Positions 35,915 to 45,389 are shown, counted from the first letter of the stretch. The stretch: DNA of 64,000 bases from Paramicrobacterium chengjingii (GCF_011751765.2 NZ_CP061169.1:2666001-2730000); one strand, 5' to 3'. Translations and numbers: made by a program. The notes: a model not told the origin generated them from the letters alone.

Positions 35915-38098
35915 TTAGTTTAGAGTGCGCGACAGCTTACTTGGCCACCAGATCGCCTTGCCGATGTCATAGCTGAGCGATGGCACCAGCAGTGACCTCA
36001 CAATGATGGTGTCGAGAAGCACTCCGAATGCGACGATGAACGAGATCTGCGCGAGGAACAGCACGGGCAGAACTCCGAGGGCGGCGAACGTGGCGGCGAG
36101 CACGATTCCCGCTGATGTGATGACTCCTCCCGTTGCCACGAGGCCGCGCGTGATGCCCTCCCTCGTGCCGTGCAGCACAGACTCCTCTCGCACGCGCGTC
36201 ATGAGGAAGATGTTGTAGTCAATGCCCAGGGCGACAAGGAAGACGAATCCGAACATCGGCACGCTGGGGTCGGCGCCGGGGAACTTCAGAACGTCATTGA
36301 ACACAATCGACGACACGCCGAGTGCCGACGCGAACGACAGCACGACGGTGAGCACGAGAAGCACGGGCGCCAGAATCGAGCGCAACAGGAGCATCAAGAT
36401 GATCAGAATCACGACGAGCACAAGCGGAATGACGAGATTGCGATCATGAACCGATGCATCGATCGTGTCTATGGCTGTGGCCGCGACACCACCCACGAGA
36501 ACGTCGTTGCCCGATTCGTCGAATTGGGAGCGCAGGTCGCGCACGACCTCCTCTGCCTCCACCGAGTCACCCGGAGCCTCGAGCGTCGCTTGCAGCATCA
36601 CCTGTCCGTCGACAACCTTCGGCTCGCCTTCGACGGGGCCGGTCGGACCGTGCGTCGGCTGAACACCGTCTTCGGTGACCGGGAGTGTTCCGCTCGGCGA
36701 GTCGTCGGAGATCACCGCGAGTGATCCCACGCCGTTCGTCGAAAGCACGGTGTCAGAGACAGCATCCAGTTGATCGTCGTTCGCAATGATGACGGCAGGC
36801 GTGCCTGCGCTTTCGGGGAAGTGGTCGTCGAGTACTTTCTGACCCTCACGTGCCTCCGAATGTCCAATCACAAACTCGCTCTGCGAGACGCCGTCGGCCT
36901 TCAGCCCGACGAGACCGAACGCAGCTGCGGCGAGCACGAGGGTGCTGACGATCCAGATCGTGCGCGGGCGACGCTTCACGAGGCGCGCAACGGCTGGCCA
37001 CAGGCCGCGGCCGTCGGCGCCCTTGTCCATGTTGTGCTCGTCGCCGTATTTCGGGCGCAGCGGCCAGAACGCCACCCGGCCGGCCCACATAAGCAGGGCA
37101 GGCAACAGTGTGAGGCTCGCGAGAAGGGCGAAGACGATGCCGATCGCCGCAACGGGCCCAAGTGCCTTGTTCGAGTTGAGCTCGCTGAGCAGAAGGCACA
37201 GCAGTCCCGCGATGACGGTTCCGCCGGAGGCGAGGATCGCCGGCAGGCCACCGCGCAGCGCCACCCACGACGCTTCCCATTTGCGCTCGTAGTCGCGCAG
37301 AGCCTCGCGGTAGCGAGAGACATAGAGCAGTGAATAGTCCGTGGCGGCGCCGATCACGAGAATCATCAGGATGCCCTGGGTCTGTCCCGAGAGCACGACG
37401 ATGTCGTGCTTCGCGAGCTCCACGACCGTGAACATGGCTCCCGTCAGAGCAACGAGACTTGTGCCAAGGACGATGAAAGGGAGCAACGGCGAGCGGTAGA
37501 CAATGATCAAGATGACAAGCACGACCGCGAGGGCCACGATGAGCAGAAGACCGTCGAGCCCGCTGAACGCGTCGACGATGTCTGCAGAGAGCCCTGCCGG
37601 CCCGGCTACTGCCGCATCGAGCCCACCGGGAAGCTCATCGGCGAAGTACGCGCGAATCTTCTCAACGGTGTCTGCCGGTTTGATCGACGCATCGAGCATT
37701 GCCACGACCTGCATTGCCTCGCCGTCGTCTGACATGATCGCAGGCGATACCCCGTCGTCATCGACTCCCGTGATGCCCGAGATGTGGTCGACAGCATCAT
37801 CGATCGCCGTGCGGTCAGCATCCGTCACACCCGCGTCGCGCTCGAACACGATGACGGCGGGAACCACGTCGTCGCCGCGAAACTCTGGCTCAAGCTCATG
37901 CACTTGCGTGGCGTCGGCACTGGCCGGAAGGTGCTGCACCTGATCGTTTTCAGCGACGTCGTTCACCTGGCCAAAGGCCGAGCCACCCGCGCCGAACACG
38001 GCAAACCAGACGAGAATGAGCATGAGGGGTGTAACGACCCGTACCCACCGCGGCGCTCGTGACGGCGCGGCATGGGAGGGTGCTGTTGTGTGCGACAT
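35915..38098 (-). CDS. MMPL/RND-family exporter
   Basis: About 727 residues from ATG 38098, with AAAGGA six bases upstream. Upstream in-frame sequence to 38212 lacks the family start. It has the duplicated RND plan: one helix, a large loop (about 45-170), five helices, a second helix and loop (about 380-520), then five more helices. The L-T-M-like G-x-x-x-D-Y segments G-A-A-T-D-Y-S-L and A-L-G-I-D-Y-N-I carry the proton-relay Asp-Tyr pair typical of MmpL proteins. It probably exports a lipid, glycolipid or drug. Cargo unknown. Confidence 0.92.
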   Translation of the reverse strand: MSHTTAPSHAAPSRAPRWVRVVTPLMLILVWFAVFGAGGSAFGQVNDVAENDQVQHLPASADATQVHELEPEFRGDDVVPAVIVFERDAGVTDADRTAIDDAVDHISGITGVDDDGVSPAIMSDDGEAMQVVAMLDASIKPADTVEKIRAYFADELPGGLDAAVAGPAGLSADIVDAFSGLDGLLLIVALAVVLVILIIVYRSPLLPFIVLGTSLVALTGAMFTVVELAKHDIVVLSGQTQGILMILVIGAATDYSLLYVSRYREALRDYERKWEASWVALRGGLPAILASGGTVIAGLLCLLLSELNSNKALGPVAAIGIVFALLASLTLLPALLMWAGRVAFWPLRPKYGDEHNMDKGADGRGLWPAVARLVKRRPRTIWIVSTLVLAAAAFGLVGLKADGVSQSEFVIGHSEAREGQKVLDDHFPESAGTPAVIIANDDQLDAVSDTVLSTNGVGSLAVISDDSPSGTLPVTEDGVQPTHGPTGPVEGEPKVVDGQVMLQATLEAPGDSVEAEEVVRDLRSQFDESGNDVLVGGVAATAIDTIDASVHDRNLVIPLVLVVILIILMLLLRSILAPVLLVLTVVLSFASALGVSSIVFNDVLKFPGADPSVPMFGFVFLVALGIDYNIFLMTRVREESVLHGTREGITRGLVATGGVITSAGIVLAATFAALGVLPVLFLAQISFIVAFGVLLDTIIVRSLLVPSLSYDIGKAIWWPSKLSRTLN

Positions 38099-38235
38099 GG
38101 GTTCCTTTGCGCAGATTTCTCGATGACACGTCAACGCTATGGAACAAACAGGCCATGGCACGTCGCCCAAAAGTTTGAATCCCACCCGAGTGCGAAACCT
38201 GCCCAATGCCACTGGCGGCCAGGTAGCGTTGACCC

Positions 38236-39093
38236 ATGCGCATCGCCACGTGGAACGTCAACTCCATTCGCACCAGAGTCGGCCGCGTCGTGGATTGGCT
38301 CGTGCGAGAAGACATCGACGTGCTCGGCATGCAAGAGATCAAGTGCCGCCCCGATCAGTTTCCCGTCGAGCCGTTTGAGGAGGCCGGGTACGACCTGCAG
38401 ATCCACGGCCTCAATCAATGGAACGGCGTCGCCTTCGCGAGCCGGCTGCCGATGACCGACGTCGAGCGCGGATTTGCGCAGATCCCCGGCTTCGGCAAAC
38501 CACCGAAGGTCGAGCATGAGCTTGACGTCGACGGCGTTCCCATCGAAGCACGAGCACTCGCCGTCACGGTCGACGGCGTTCGTCTCTTCAGCCTCTACGT
38601 ACCCAACGGTCGCGGACTCGACGACCCGCATTACACGTACAAGCTCGCCTGGCTCGACACTCTGCGCGCGCAGGTTGAAAGTACACTCACGGAACACCGC
38701 GATCTGCCGCTGGCGCTCGTGGGTGACTTCAACGTTGCCCCGCTCGACGCAGATATGGGCGACCCCACGTTTATCCACGGCGTGTCTACACACATCTCCG
38801 AACCCGAGCGCGCTGCCTTCCGTGCCTTCGAGTCCGCCGGGCTCACAGACGTCGTGCGCCCACTCGTGCCCGAGGGATTCACGTTCTGGGACTACAAGCA
38901 GCTGCGTTTTCCCCGCAACGAAGGCATGCGCATCGACTTCATTCTCGGCTCGCATGCCTTCGCCGATCGGGTGACGGATGCCTCAATCCACCGCAATGAA
39001 CGCAAGGGCGATTCCCCGAGCGACCACGTTCCCGTTGTCGTCGACATCGACTCTGATGGCGATGACGACGACATGCCCATGATCTTCGGCTGA
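38236..39093 (+). CDS. xth: Exodeoxyribonuclease III
   Basis: 285 residues, slightly above the usual 255-280. Motifs of the ExoIII/APE1 fold: W-N-V-N-S-I at the N-terminus, Q-E-I-K (metal-binding Glu), Y-V-P-N-G, G-D-F-N-V-A-P and C-terminal S-D-H-V-P-V with the catalytic His. An AP endonuclease/3'-5' exonuclease for base-excision repair, in the cytoplasm. Divergent from the MMPL gene. Confidence 0.95.
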   Translation: MRIATWNVNSIRTRVGRVVDWLVREDIDVLGMQEIKCRPDQFPVEPFEEAGYDLQIHGLNQWNGVAFASRLPMTDVERGFAQIPGFGKPPKVEHELDVDGVPIEARALAVTVDGVRLFSLYVPNGRGLDDPHYTYKLAWLDTLRAQVESTLTEHRDLPLALVGDFNVAPLDADMGDPTFIHGVSTHISEPERAAFRAFESAGLTDVVRPLVPEGFTFWDYKQLRFPRNEGMRIDFILGSHAFADRVTDASIHRNERKGDSPSDHVPVVVDIDSDGDDDDMPMIFG

Positions 39094-39105
39094 GACGAGC
39101 ACACA

Positions 39106-39480
39106 ATGACTGCAGAACTGACCGCGAAGCCGAAACGGCTGACGGGTTCATCACGAGGCTGGGACATCGGCATCTCGGTCACCATTCTGTGCCTCGGAGC
39201 CGTCGTGCTCGTCGTCGCGTTTCTCATCGCGCTGTTCGGAGTGATGATGGTCAGTGCCTGCTCGGGCGAGTGCAGCGCTCCGCTGTTCATGGCCGGCTGG
39301 CTCATCGCCATGATTCTTCCCTGTGCTGTTCTGGTCGCCGGTACGATCTGGGCGATCGTCTTCATGATCCGTGCCAAGCGGGCGCTGTTCATCGCGATCG
39401 GCACCATCGCCGTCGCGTTTGCGGTTTGGGCTGGCGGAATCGCGATGATGATCGGCGCCATTCCCGACTTCACCTGGTGA
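39106..39480 (+). CDS. Small membrane protein, DUF6264-like (paralogue 1)
   Basis: 124 residues. After a short polar N-terminus ending R-G-W-D come three hydrophobic segments; a C-x-x-x-C pair lies between the first and second, and R-A-K after the second. The protein at 57805-58176 has the same plan (E-W-D, cysteine pair after the first helix, I-R-R after the second), which suggests a paralogous pair of the DUF6264 type. Function unknown. The gene begins 12 bp after xth. Confidence 0.8.
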   Translation: MTAELTAKPKRLTGSSRGWDIGISVTILCLGAVVLVVAFLIALFGVMMVSACSGECSAPLFMAGWLIAMILPCAVLVAGTIWAIVFMIRAKRALFIAIGTIAVAFAVWAGGIAMMIGAIPDFTW

Positions 39481-39497
39481 CATTGCCCGGTGAGTGA

Positions 39498-40418
39498 CTA
39501 TGCGAGCAGCGCCGCAATCACGATGAGTGAGGGCACGGCGAGAACCGTCGAGAGCAGAACCGCGTCGCGGGCGAACACCTCGCCCGTTTCAAATCGCGTT
39601 GCGTAGTTGAACACGTTCTGCGCAGACGGCAGCGCGGCGAGCACCGTCGCGGCGAATAAATGATCACCGTCGAGGCCGAAGACGAACCGCGCAACCGTAT
39701 AGGCGATGAGCGGCATGACAGCGGTCTTCAACAACGACGCCACGATAACCCGTGTCCGTCCGGTGCCCGCGCGCAGAGGGCGCTGACCGCTTAGTGACAT
39801 GCCGAATGCGAGAAGCATGAGCGGCACTGCAGCGCCGCCGATCAGTTCAAACGGTGCGTACACAGCATCCGGAAGCTGAATTCCTGTCGCCGCCACCACA
39901 ACGCCCGCTGCCGACGCGATGATGATGGGGTTGCGCACGGGCTGGGTCACTATCGACGTCAGCGAGACTTTTCCCGGCCCCGTGATGTCAAGCACGGCGA
40001 GAGCAACCGGCGCAAAAACTATGAGCTGAATCAGCATGATGGGCGCGACAAACTGAGCATCGCCGAGCACATACACGGCGACGGGAAGCCCGATGTTGTT
40101 CGCGTTGACGTAGCCAGACGCGAGCGCCCCGATCGTCGCTTCGCTCACCGAGCGCCGCCAAATCAGCAGGTTCACGACAATGAAGAGACCGCCAGCACAG
40201 ACGGCAGCGATGAGGGCTACCGAGATGAACGACGAGAAGATCAACGTCACGTCGGCGTGCGCAAGCACATCGAATAGCAGCGCGGGGCTGGCGATGAAGA
40301 AAGCAAGGTGCTGAATGCTGCGGCCCGCAGTTGCGCCACCGATCTGAAGCCGCCCGGCGACGAAGCCTACGGCGATCACGACGCCAATGATGGCAAACCC
40401 TGTCAGCACTCCTGTCAC
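39498..40418 (-). CDS. AEC (auxin efflux carrier) family transporter
   Basis: 306 residues, ten predicted membrane helices in two fivefold repeats, with the N-x-x-N/G-L-P motif N-A-N-N-I-G-L-P in the fourth helix and A-Q-N-V-F-N-Y-A near the C-terminus. AEC proteins such as MleP and MdcF carry malate, malonate or other small anions. The substrate is not predicted by context. The start could be GTG 40418 or, with a better-spaced ribosome site, GTG 40409. Confidence 0.9.
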   Translation of the reverse strand: MTGVLTGFAIIGVVIAVGFVAGRLQIGGATAGRSIQHLAFFIASPALLFDVLAHADVTLIFSSFISVALIAAVCAGGLFIVVNLLIWRRSVSEATIGALASGYVNANNIGLPVAVYVLGDAQFVAPIMLIQLIVFAPVALAVLDITGPGKVSLTSIVTQPVRNPIIIASAAGVVVAATGIQLPDAVYAPFELIGGAAVPLMLLAFGMSLSGQRPLRAGTGRTRVIVASLLKTAVMPLIAYTVARFVFGLDGDHLFAATVLAALPSAQNVFNYATRFETGEVFARDAVLLSTVLAVPSLIVIAALLA

Positions 40419-40488
40419 TCCTCGAGACTAGTGGAGCGGAAAGCCCCCGGCCTTTCGGGCGACGCTCCGCTGGCGTAGGCTCGGAAAC

Positions 40489-41304
40489 ATGCCGCACATG
40501 GAAGTGCCGGGGGGCCGGCTGTATTACGAAGCAGAGGGGCAGAGCGACAATCCCGCTCTTCTTCTCATTCACGCGGGCATCGCGACCCTGCGCATGTGGG
40601 ATCCTCTCGTTTCGGCACTGGCAGAACACCATTTCGTCGTTCGCTTCGATACCCGTGGCTTCGGAGAGACCGACTCCGACGACGTCGAGTTCTCCAATTG
40701 CGATGACGCTCTGCGTCTTCTCGATGAACTGGGCATCGAACGCGTGACGGTCATCGGGTCGTCACGCGGTGGCCAGATCGCCCTTGACCTTGCTGTCGAG
40801 CACAGTGACCGCGTGGCAGGGATCGTGACCATCGGATCAGGGCCAAGCGGCTTTCCCGAGGTCGAGCTCACCGATGCCGAAGACGAGATCTTCGACACCA
40901 TCGATGCGACGTGGGCGGCACGGGACTGGCCAGCCAGCATGGACGCCGAAGTGCGACTGTGGGCGGTCGGTCCGCTCCGGGATCCCGGCGACATCGACCC
41001 TGATTTTCTCGAAACAGCGCGAACGCTCAATCGATTCAACATCTCGAAGGTCGATGAGAACCCCGTGCCCCGCGCCCTTGAGCCACCGGCCTTCGATCGC
41101 GTCGTCGACATCGAAGTTCCGGCACTCATCGTCGTCGGTGAATATGACATCACTCCGGCGCTCATGCAGTTCGAATACCTCGCTGAGCAGATACCCGAGG
41201 CCGACTCGGTGCGCATTGACGACACCGCGCACCTGCCGACTGTTGAGCGCCCAGGCGCGTTCCTCACGGTTCTCGAGCCGTGGCTGTCAAAACACGCTCT
41301 CTAA
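40489..41304 (+). CDS. Alpha/beta hydrolase
   Basis: 271 residues with the alpha/beta-hydrolase fold: H-A-G-I oxyanion segment (about 28), nucleophile elbow G-S-S-R-G-G (about 92-97), acid Asp in V-V-G-E-Y-D and catalytic His in D-D-T-A-H-L-P. Resembles the 3-oxoadipate enol-lactonase-like branch by sequence, but the substrate is not assigned. A dyad and the ssu-like operon follow. Confidence 0.9.
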   Translation: MPHMEVPGGRLYYEAEGQSDNPALLLIHAGIATLRMWDPLVSALAEHHFVVRFDTRGFGETDSDDVEFSNCDDALRLLDELGIERVTVIGSSRGGQIALDLAVEHSDRVAGIVTIGSGPSGFPEVELTDAEDEIFDTIDATWAARDWPASMDAEVRLWAVGPLRDPGDIDPDFLETARTLNRFNISKVDENPVPRALEPPAFDRVVDIEVPALIVVGEYDITPALMQFEYLAEQIPEADSVRIDDTAHLPTVERPGAFLTVLEPWLSKHAL

Positions 41305-41315
41305 CCGGCTTTATT

Positions 41316-41334
41316 ACGGCATGTGTCATGCCGT
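41316..41334. repeat. Dyad downstream of hydrolase
   Basis: ACGGCATG (41316-41323) and CATGCCGT (41327-41334) form perfect eight-base arms around TGT. It could be a weak terminator for the hydrolase gene, an operator for the following ABC operon, or part of the alternative leader structure listed at 41320-41400. Confidence 0.6.
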
Positions 41335-41400
41335 CCGTGCGTCACGCTCAGCTGAACATTAGTCTGTGTCTCCACCGACGCGCGAGGAGCATGACACATG
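41320..41400 (+). promoter_or_regulatory. Leader with start-codon-occluding stem
   Basis: CATGTGTCATG (41320-41330) is the exact reverse complement of CATGACACATG (41390-41400), which contains the ssuB-type start codon (41398). The pair extends by one base to the last base of the ribosome site GAGGAG. If transcribed together, the leader could hide the start. Confidence 0.4.
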
Positions 41401-42219
41401 ACACTGATGGCATCCGAACGCCTCGCCCATACGGGTGGGGAATCTCGGGCGCTTGATGTCAAATTTTCCTCCGTCGCCCGTTCTTTTCCAGACCGAGCAC
41501 AGCCCAACCGGCATCGAGCAGTACTGAGCAACATCGATCTCACGGTGAACGCCGGTGAGATCGTCGCCATCATTGGCGCGAGCGGATGCGGCAAGTCGAC
41601 CCTTCTCCGACTTGCCGGCGGTCTTGGCTCCCCCACCGCCGGCTCTGTCACTGTCGATGGGACGCCCGTCGACGACTTCGATGCCCGCACTGCTGTCGGT
41701 TTTCAGGAAGCACGCCTTCTTCCTTGGCGGACCATCACTCGAAACGTCGCGCTCGGACTTCCTCCGCACACGACTCGTTCGCAGGGCGAGGCACGTGTTC
41801 AGCGTCTGATCGAACTCGTCGGGCTCAGCGAATTCGCCGATCACAAACCGCGTGAGATCTCAGGCGGCATGGCCCAGCGCACATCGCTCGCCCGCGCCCT
41901 TGCCAGAAACCCGGGCGTCCTCCTCCTTGACGAGCCCTTCGGCGCGCTCGACGCCCTGACACGCATCCAGATGCAGGACCTGCTGCTCAACGTGCACGCC
42001 GCCGAGCCGACGACTGTGATTCTGGTGACGCACGACGTTGACGAGGCGGTTCAGCTTGCCGACCGAGTCGTTCTTCTCGGCCCGTCCCCCGACCACTCGG
42101 GCGCCGGAATCCAACAGATCTTCGCCATTGACGATTCACGCCCTCGAGACAGAGCATCCGCTGATCTCGCCAAGCTTCGGGATCGAATGCTGTCGGGACT
42201 CGGTGTCACGCACCGCTGA
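41398..42219 (+). CDS. ssuB: Sulfonate/nitrate-type ABC transporter ATP-binding protein
   Basis: 273 residues: Walker A G-A-S-G-C-G-K-S-T, Q-loop G-F-Q-E-A-R-L-L-P-W-R (the E-x-R-L-L-P-W form is diagnostic of the SsuB/TauB/NrtD group), signature I-S-G-G-M-A-Q-R, Walker B V-L-L-L-D-E-P-F-G-A-L-D. Start ATG 41398 with GAGGAG eight bases upstream. First gene of an SsuBAC-like importer. Sulfonate is the most likely substrate class; taurine, nitrate or a pyrimidine are possible. Confidence 0.9.
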   Translation: MTLMASERLAHTGGESRALDVKFSSVARSFPDRAQPNRHRAVLSNIDLTVNAGEIVAIIGASGCGKSTLLRLAGGLGSPTAGSVTVDGTPVDDFDARTAVGFQEARLLPWRTITRNVALGLPPHTTRSQGEARVQRLIELVGLSEFADHKPREISGGMAQRTSLARALARNPGVLLLDEPFGALDALTRIQMQDLLLNVHAAEPTTVILVTHDVDEAVQLADRVVLLGPSPDHSGAGIQQIFAIDDSRPRDRASADLAKLRDRMLSGLGVTHR

Positions 42220-42269
42220 CCGAAATCGCCGCGCCCACTTCTCACTCATCGCAGACAACAAGGAAAATC

Positions 42270-43286
42270 ATGTTCCGTCTCCATCGCTTTACCGCAACGG
42301 TCGCTGCACTCGCAGCATCCTCTCTTTTTCTCACCGGCTGTGTCGCCGGCGAAGGTGCCGCCCACGAGAAGGCCGAGACAACACTCAATATCGACTTCGC
42401 CACCTATAACCCGCTCTCGCTCATCATCAAGGAGAAGGGGTGGCTCGAGGATGCCCTAGATGACGACGGGGTGAGCGTGAATTGGCTGCAGTCGGCAGGC
42501 TCAAATAAGGCGAATCAGGCGCTGCGCACAGAATCAGTCGACATCGGCTCGACGGCAGGTTCAGCGGCTCTTCTTGCACGGGCAAACGGATCCCCTATCA
42601 AGACCATCGCCCTTTACTCCCAGCCTGAGTGGTCCGCTCTCGTCGTGGCTCCCGATTCCGACATCACCGATGCCTCACAGCTCAAGGGAAAGAAGATCGC
42701 AGCGACGAAGGGCACGGACCCCTATTTCTTCCTACTCCAGTCACTTGAAGCCAATGGCCTCACACCAGACGACGTCACCATCGAGAACCTTCAGCATGCT
42801 GACGGGTGGGGAGCGTTGCAGAACGGCTCCGTCGATGCGTGGGCTGGCCTCGACCCGATCATGGCAGGTGCCGAGCAAGCGGGAGCCTCGCTCATCTATC
42901 GCAATCTCGACTTCAACACGTACGGGTTTCTCAACGCCACCGAATCATTTCTGAGCGAGCAGCCCGAGGTCGCGCAGACTGTCGTCGACGCCTACGAGCA
43001 TGCACGCGCCTGGGCTGCCGACAACCCGGATGAAACTGCGCAGATCCTCGCCGATGTCGCTGGGCTCGAGCTCGACGTCGCGACGAAAGTCATCACGGAA
43101 CGATCAAACCTCGATGTGAGCGCCGTTCCCGGTCAGAAGCAGCTCGACGTGCTCACCGCTATCGGCCCGATGCTGGTTGAGATCGGAGACGTCAGCTCGC
43201 AAGATCTGGTGGATGACGCGCTGGAGTCCTTGCTCGATCCGTCGTTCGCCGAGAAGGCGGACCCCAGCGCCGTTGGTGCTGAATGA
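42270..43286 (+). CDS. ssuA: Aliphatic sulfonate-type ABC substrate-binding lipoprotein
   Basis: 338 residues. Signal peptide with lipobox L-T-G-C (Cys about residue 24), then the NMT1/SsuA fold beginning T-L-N-I-D-F-A-T-Y-N-P and later V-D-I-G-S-T-A-G-S-A-A, K-G-K-K-I-A-A-T-K-G-T-D. It should bind an alkanesulfonate in the extracytoplasmic space and pass it to SsuBC. Ends four bases into the permease gene (ATGA). Confidence 0.9.
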   Translation: MFRLHRFTATVAALAASSLFLTGCVAGEGAAHEKAETTLNIDFATYNPLSLIIKEKGWLEDALDDDGVSVNWLQSAGSNKANQALRTESVDIGSTAGSAALLARANGSPIKTIALYSQPEWSALVVAPDSDITDASQLKGKKIAATKGTDPYFFLLQSLEANGLTPDDVTIENLQHADGWGALQNGSVDAWAGLDPIMAGAEQAGASLIYRNLDFNTYGFLNATESFLSEQPEVAQTVVDAYEHARAWAADNPDETAQILADVAGLELDVATKVITERSNLDVSAVPGQKQLDVLTAIGPMLVEIGDVSSQDLVDDALESLLDPSFAEKADPSAVGAE

Positions 43287-44128
43287 CGATTCCTGAGCAG
43301 CGGGTCAGCCTGCCCTCATCCAAAGTCCGGCCGTCCGAGCCGCCGAGCGACGTGCCGGAGAGGGCTCCGCTTATGTCACGCCGATGGTTCGCTATCGTTG
43401 CGGGATTCACGATCCCGGGCGTTGTGATCGCTGTGTGGTGGGTCGTCTCGGCGCTCAAGCTGCTCCCGGTCTCTCAATTGCCCAGCCCAGAGATGGTGGT
43501 GCTCGCGCTCTTCGATATGGCGCAGCGCGGATGGCTTGCCCAGGACATCGCGATCTCGGCACAGCGCGTGGTGATCGGCTTTCTCGGAGGTGCGACACTC
43601 GGGCTGATCTTCGGCGCGGTCGTCGGGCTGTCACGCAAAGGGGATCTGTTTCTCGCTCCAACACTCGGTGCTATCCGCGCGGTGCCGTCTCTCGCGTGGA
43701 TCCCGCTTCTGCTGATCTGGCTCAAGATCGGGGAAGACTCGAAGATCACGCTCATCGCCATCGGCGCCTTCTTTCCCGTCTACACCACAGTCGCGAGCGC
43801 CCTGCGCCACGTTGACAAGCAGCTTGTCGAGGCGGCACGGGCCTTCGGTCACACCGGACTGCGCCTGTTCGCCACAGTGCAGCTGCCTGCGATCATTCCC
43901 TCTGTGGTGTCTGGCCTGCGACTCGCACTCGCGCAGGCCTGGCTGTTTCTCGTTGCAGCCGAGCTCATAGCGTCGTCGATGGGGTTGGGGTTTCGGCTCA
44001 TCGACTCGCAGAACAACGGACGCGTCGACAGGATCTTCCTCATCATCATTCTTCTCGCCATTCTCGGCAAGGCCACAGACGCGCTCATCGGCATCTTCGA
44101 ACGGTGGGTTCAGCGGCGCCTCGCGTGA
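43283..44128 (+). CDS. ssuC: Sulfonate-type ABC transporter permease
   Basis: 281 residues, six membrane helices with the EAA-like loop V-E-A-A-R-A-F-G-H-T-G. A-I-P-S-L-A-W-I-P-L-L-L-I-W-L-K-I-G is the well-conserved SsuC/TauC segment (here R-A-V-P-S-L). Partner of the preceding ATPase and lipoprotein. No monooxygenase (ssuD) follows, so the imported compound must be used by an enzyme encoded elsewhere, or the cargo is something other than sulfonate. Confidence 0.9.
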   Translation: MTIPEQRVSLPSSKVRPSEPPSDVPERAPLMSRRWFAIVAGFTIPGVVIAVWWVVSALKLLPVSQLPSPEMVVLALFDMAQRGWLAQDIAISAQRVVIGFLGGATLGLIFGAVVGLSRKGDLFLAPTLGAIRAVPSLAWIPLLLIWLKIGEDSKITLIAIGAFFPVYTTVASALRHVDKQLVEAARAFGHTGLRLFATVQLPAIIPSVVSGLRLALAQAWLFLVAAELIASSMGLGFRLIDSQNNGRVDRIFLIIILLAILGKATDALIGIFERWVQRRLA

Positions 44129-44182
44129 CACTGGCGTTTTGGCGAGAGTCAAGTGGCCTTTCGGCGCATCCTGAGTGACACT

Positions 44183-44224
44183 GGAGGTGCACGCGGCGCC
44201 AACCCTGTTCGCGTGCAGGCCTCC
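44183..44224 (+). promoter_or_regulatory. Leader hairpin before dehydrogenase gene
   Basis: GGAGG plus TGCACGCG (44183-44195) pair with CGCGTGCA plus CCTCC (44210-44224), with a two-base bulge, closing a 14-base loop. It lies 40 bp before the start codon of the dehydrogenase. It may terminate ssuC transcription or regulate the next gene. Two exact GTGACACTGG copies (44125-44134, 44175-44184) lie 50 bp apart in the same gap. Confidence 0.45.
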
Positions 44225-44264
44225 ACACGAGGCCTCGAAGCAATCGCCCACGAGGAGATAGACA

Positions 44265-45371
44265 ATGCTGTCACCCATTTCTCACACGCGCGCCTCTGAT
44301 CGACACAGTTCAGACGCATTCACCACACCGGAGCTCGAGCACGAGCACGTGCTCGTCACACGCGGAGTTCGCTCCGGACTCACGGTCGTCGTCGCCGTTC
44401 ACTCGACGACGCTCGGACCCGCGCTCGGCGGAGCCCGCGTATGGACATACCGCAGCTGGCGCGATGCCGTGTCCGACGCGTTGCGCCTCTCTGAGGGAAT
44501 GACCTACAAAAATGCCGCTGCCGGGCTCTCCAGAGGAGGTGGCAAGTCTGTCGTATACATTCCCGAGGGCACTGTTCTCGACGCCGAGCGCAAACGCGAC
44601 GCCATGCTCGACCTGGGAGACGCCGTCGAATCTCTGGGCGGCGTGTATTTCACAGCAGAAGACGTCGGGACGTCAGCGGAAGACATGGCGACGGTGTCTG
44701 AACGCACGGCATTCGTCGAGGGTCTTCCCGCGGATCGCGGCGGCGTCGGAGAACCGAGCGACGCTACCGCGGCAGGCGTCTACTCCGCGGTCACGGCGAC
44801 ACTCGATTCTGTGTTCGGCAGCCCCATCGTCGCTGACAGACGAGCCGTCATCTCGGGGCTCGGGCAGGTCGGTGGCCGCTTGGCGCGCCGCCTCGCTTCG
44901 GAGGGCGCACGGCTGATCGTCACCGATGTCAATCCCGCGCGCAAGGCGCTTGCTGACGAGATCGGCGCCAGTTGGATCGAACCGGGCGATGAGCATCAGT
45001 TCGAGACCGACCTGTTCATTCCGTGCGGCGTTGGCGGGGCGCTGACGCCCGATGTCATCGCGTCGCTACGTTGCCGCGCCGTCGTTGGTGCCGCAAACAA
45101 CCAGCTCGAACAGCACGATGGCGCAGAGCAACTCGCCGAACGCGGCATCCTCTGGGCTCCCGACTTCGTTGTCAATGCCGGGGGCGTCATCTATATTGAC
45201 ATGGCGTCGAAGCCCGGCGCAGACAGACAGGCGATCGAGGATCGCGTCGAGCACATCGGTGACACGTTACGCGCCATCTTCGCGCAGGCTCAGAGCGAGA
45301 GCATCACAACCCTCGATGCAGCAGAACGGCTCGCGCAGGAGCGACTCGAGTCGGTGCCCGCCGGCGTATGA
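44265..45371 (+). CDS. Glu/Leu/Phe/Val dehydrogenase family enzyme
   Basis: 368 residues, the length of leucine/phenylalanine dehydrogenases. Substrate domain: L-G-P-A-L-G-G-A-R, then G-M-T-Y-K-N-A-A-A-G and G-G-G-K-S-V with the catalytic lysines. NAD domain: I-S-G-L-G-Q-V-G-G-R. It reversibly deaminates a branched-chain or aromatic amino acid with NAD. Branched-chain catabolism or anteiso-fatty-acid precursor supply is plausible for this family, but no bkd genes are next to it. GAGGAG lies upstream of the ATG. Confidence 0.9.
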   Translation: MLSPISHTRASDRHSSDAFTTPELEHEHVLVTRGVRSGLTVVVAVHSTTLGPALGGARVWTYRSWRDAVSDALRLSEGMTYKNAAAGLSRGGGKSVVYIPEGTVLDAERKRDAMLDLGDAVESLGGVYFTAEDVGTSAEDMATVSERTAFVEGLPADRGGVGEPSDATAAGVYSAVTATLDSVFGSPIVADRRAVISGLGQVGGRLARRLASEGARLIVTDVNPARKALADEIGASWIEPGDEHQFETDLFIPCGVGGALTPDVIASLRCRAVVGAANNQLEQHDGAEQLAERGILWAPDFVVNAGGVIYIDMASKPGADRQAIEDRVEHIGDTLRAIFAQAQSESITTLDAAERLAQERLESVPAGV

Positions 45372-45389
45372 GGTTCATACCTCTCTGAC

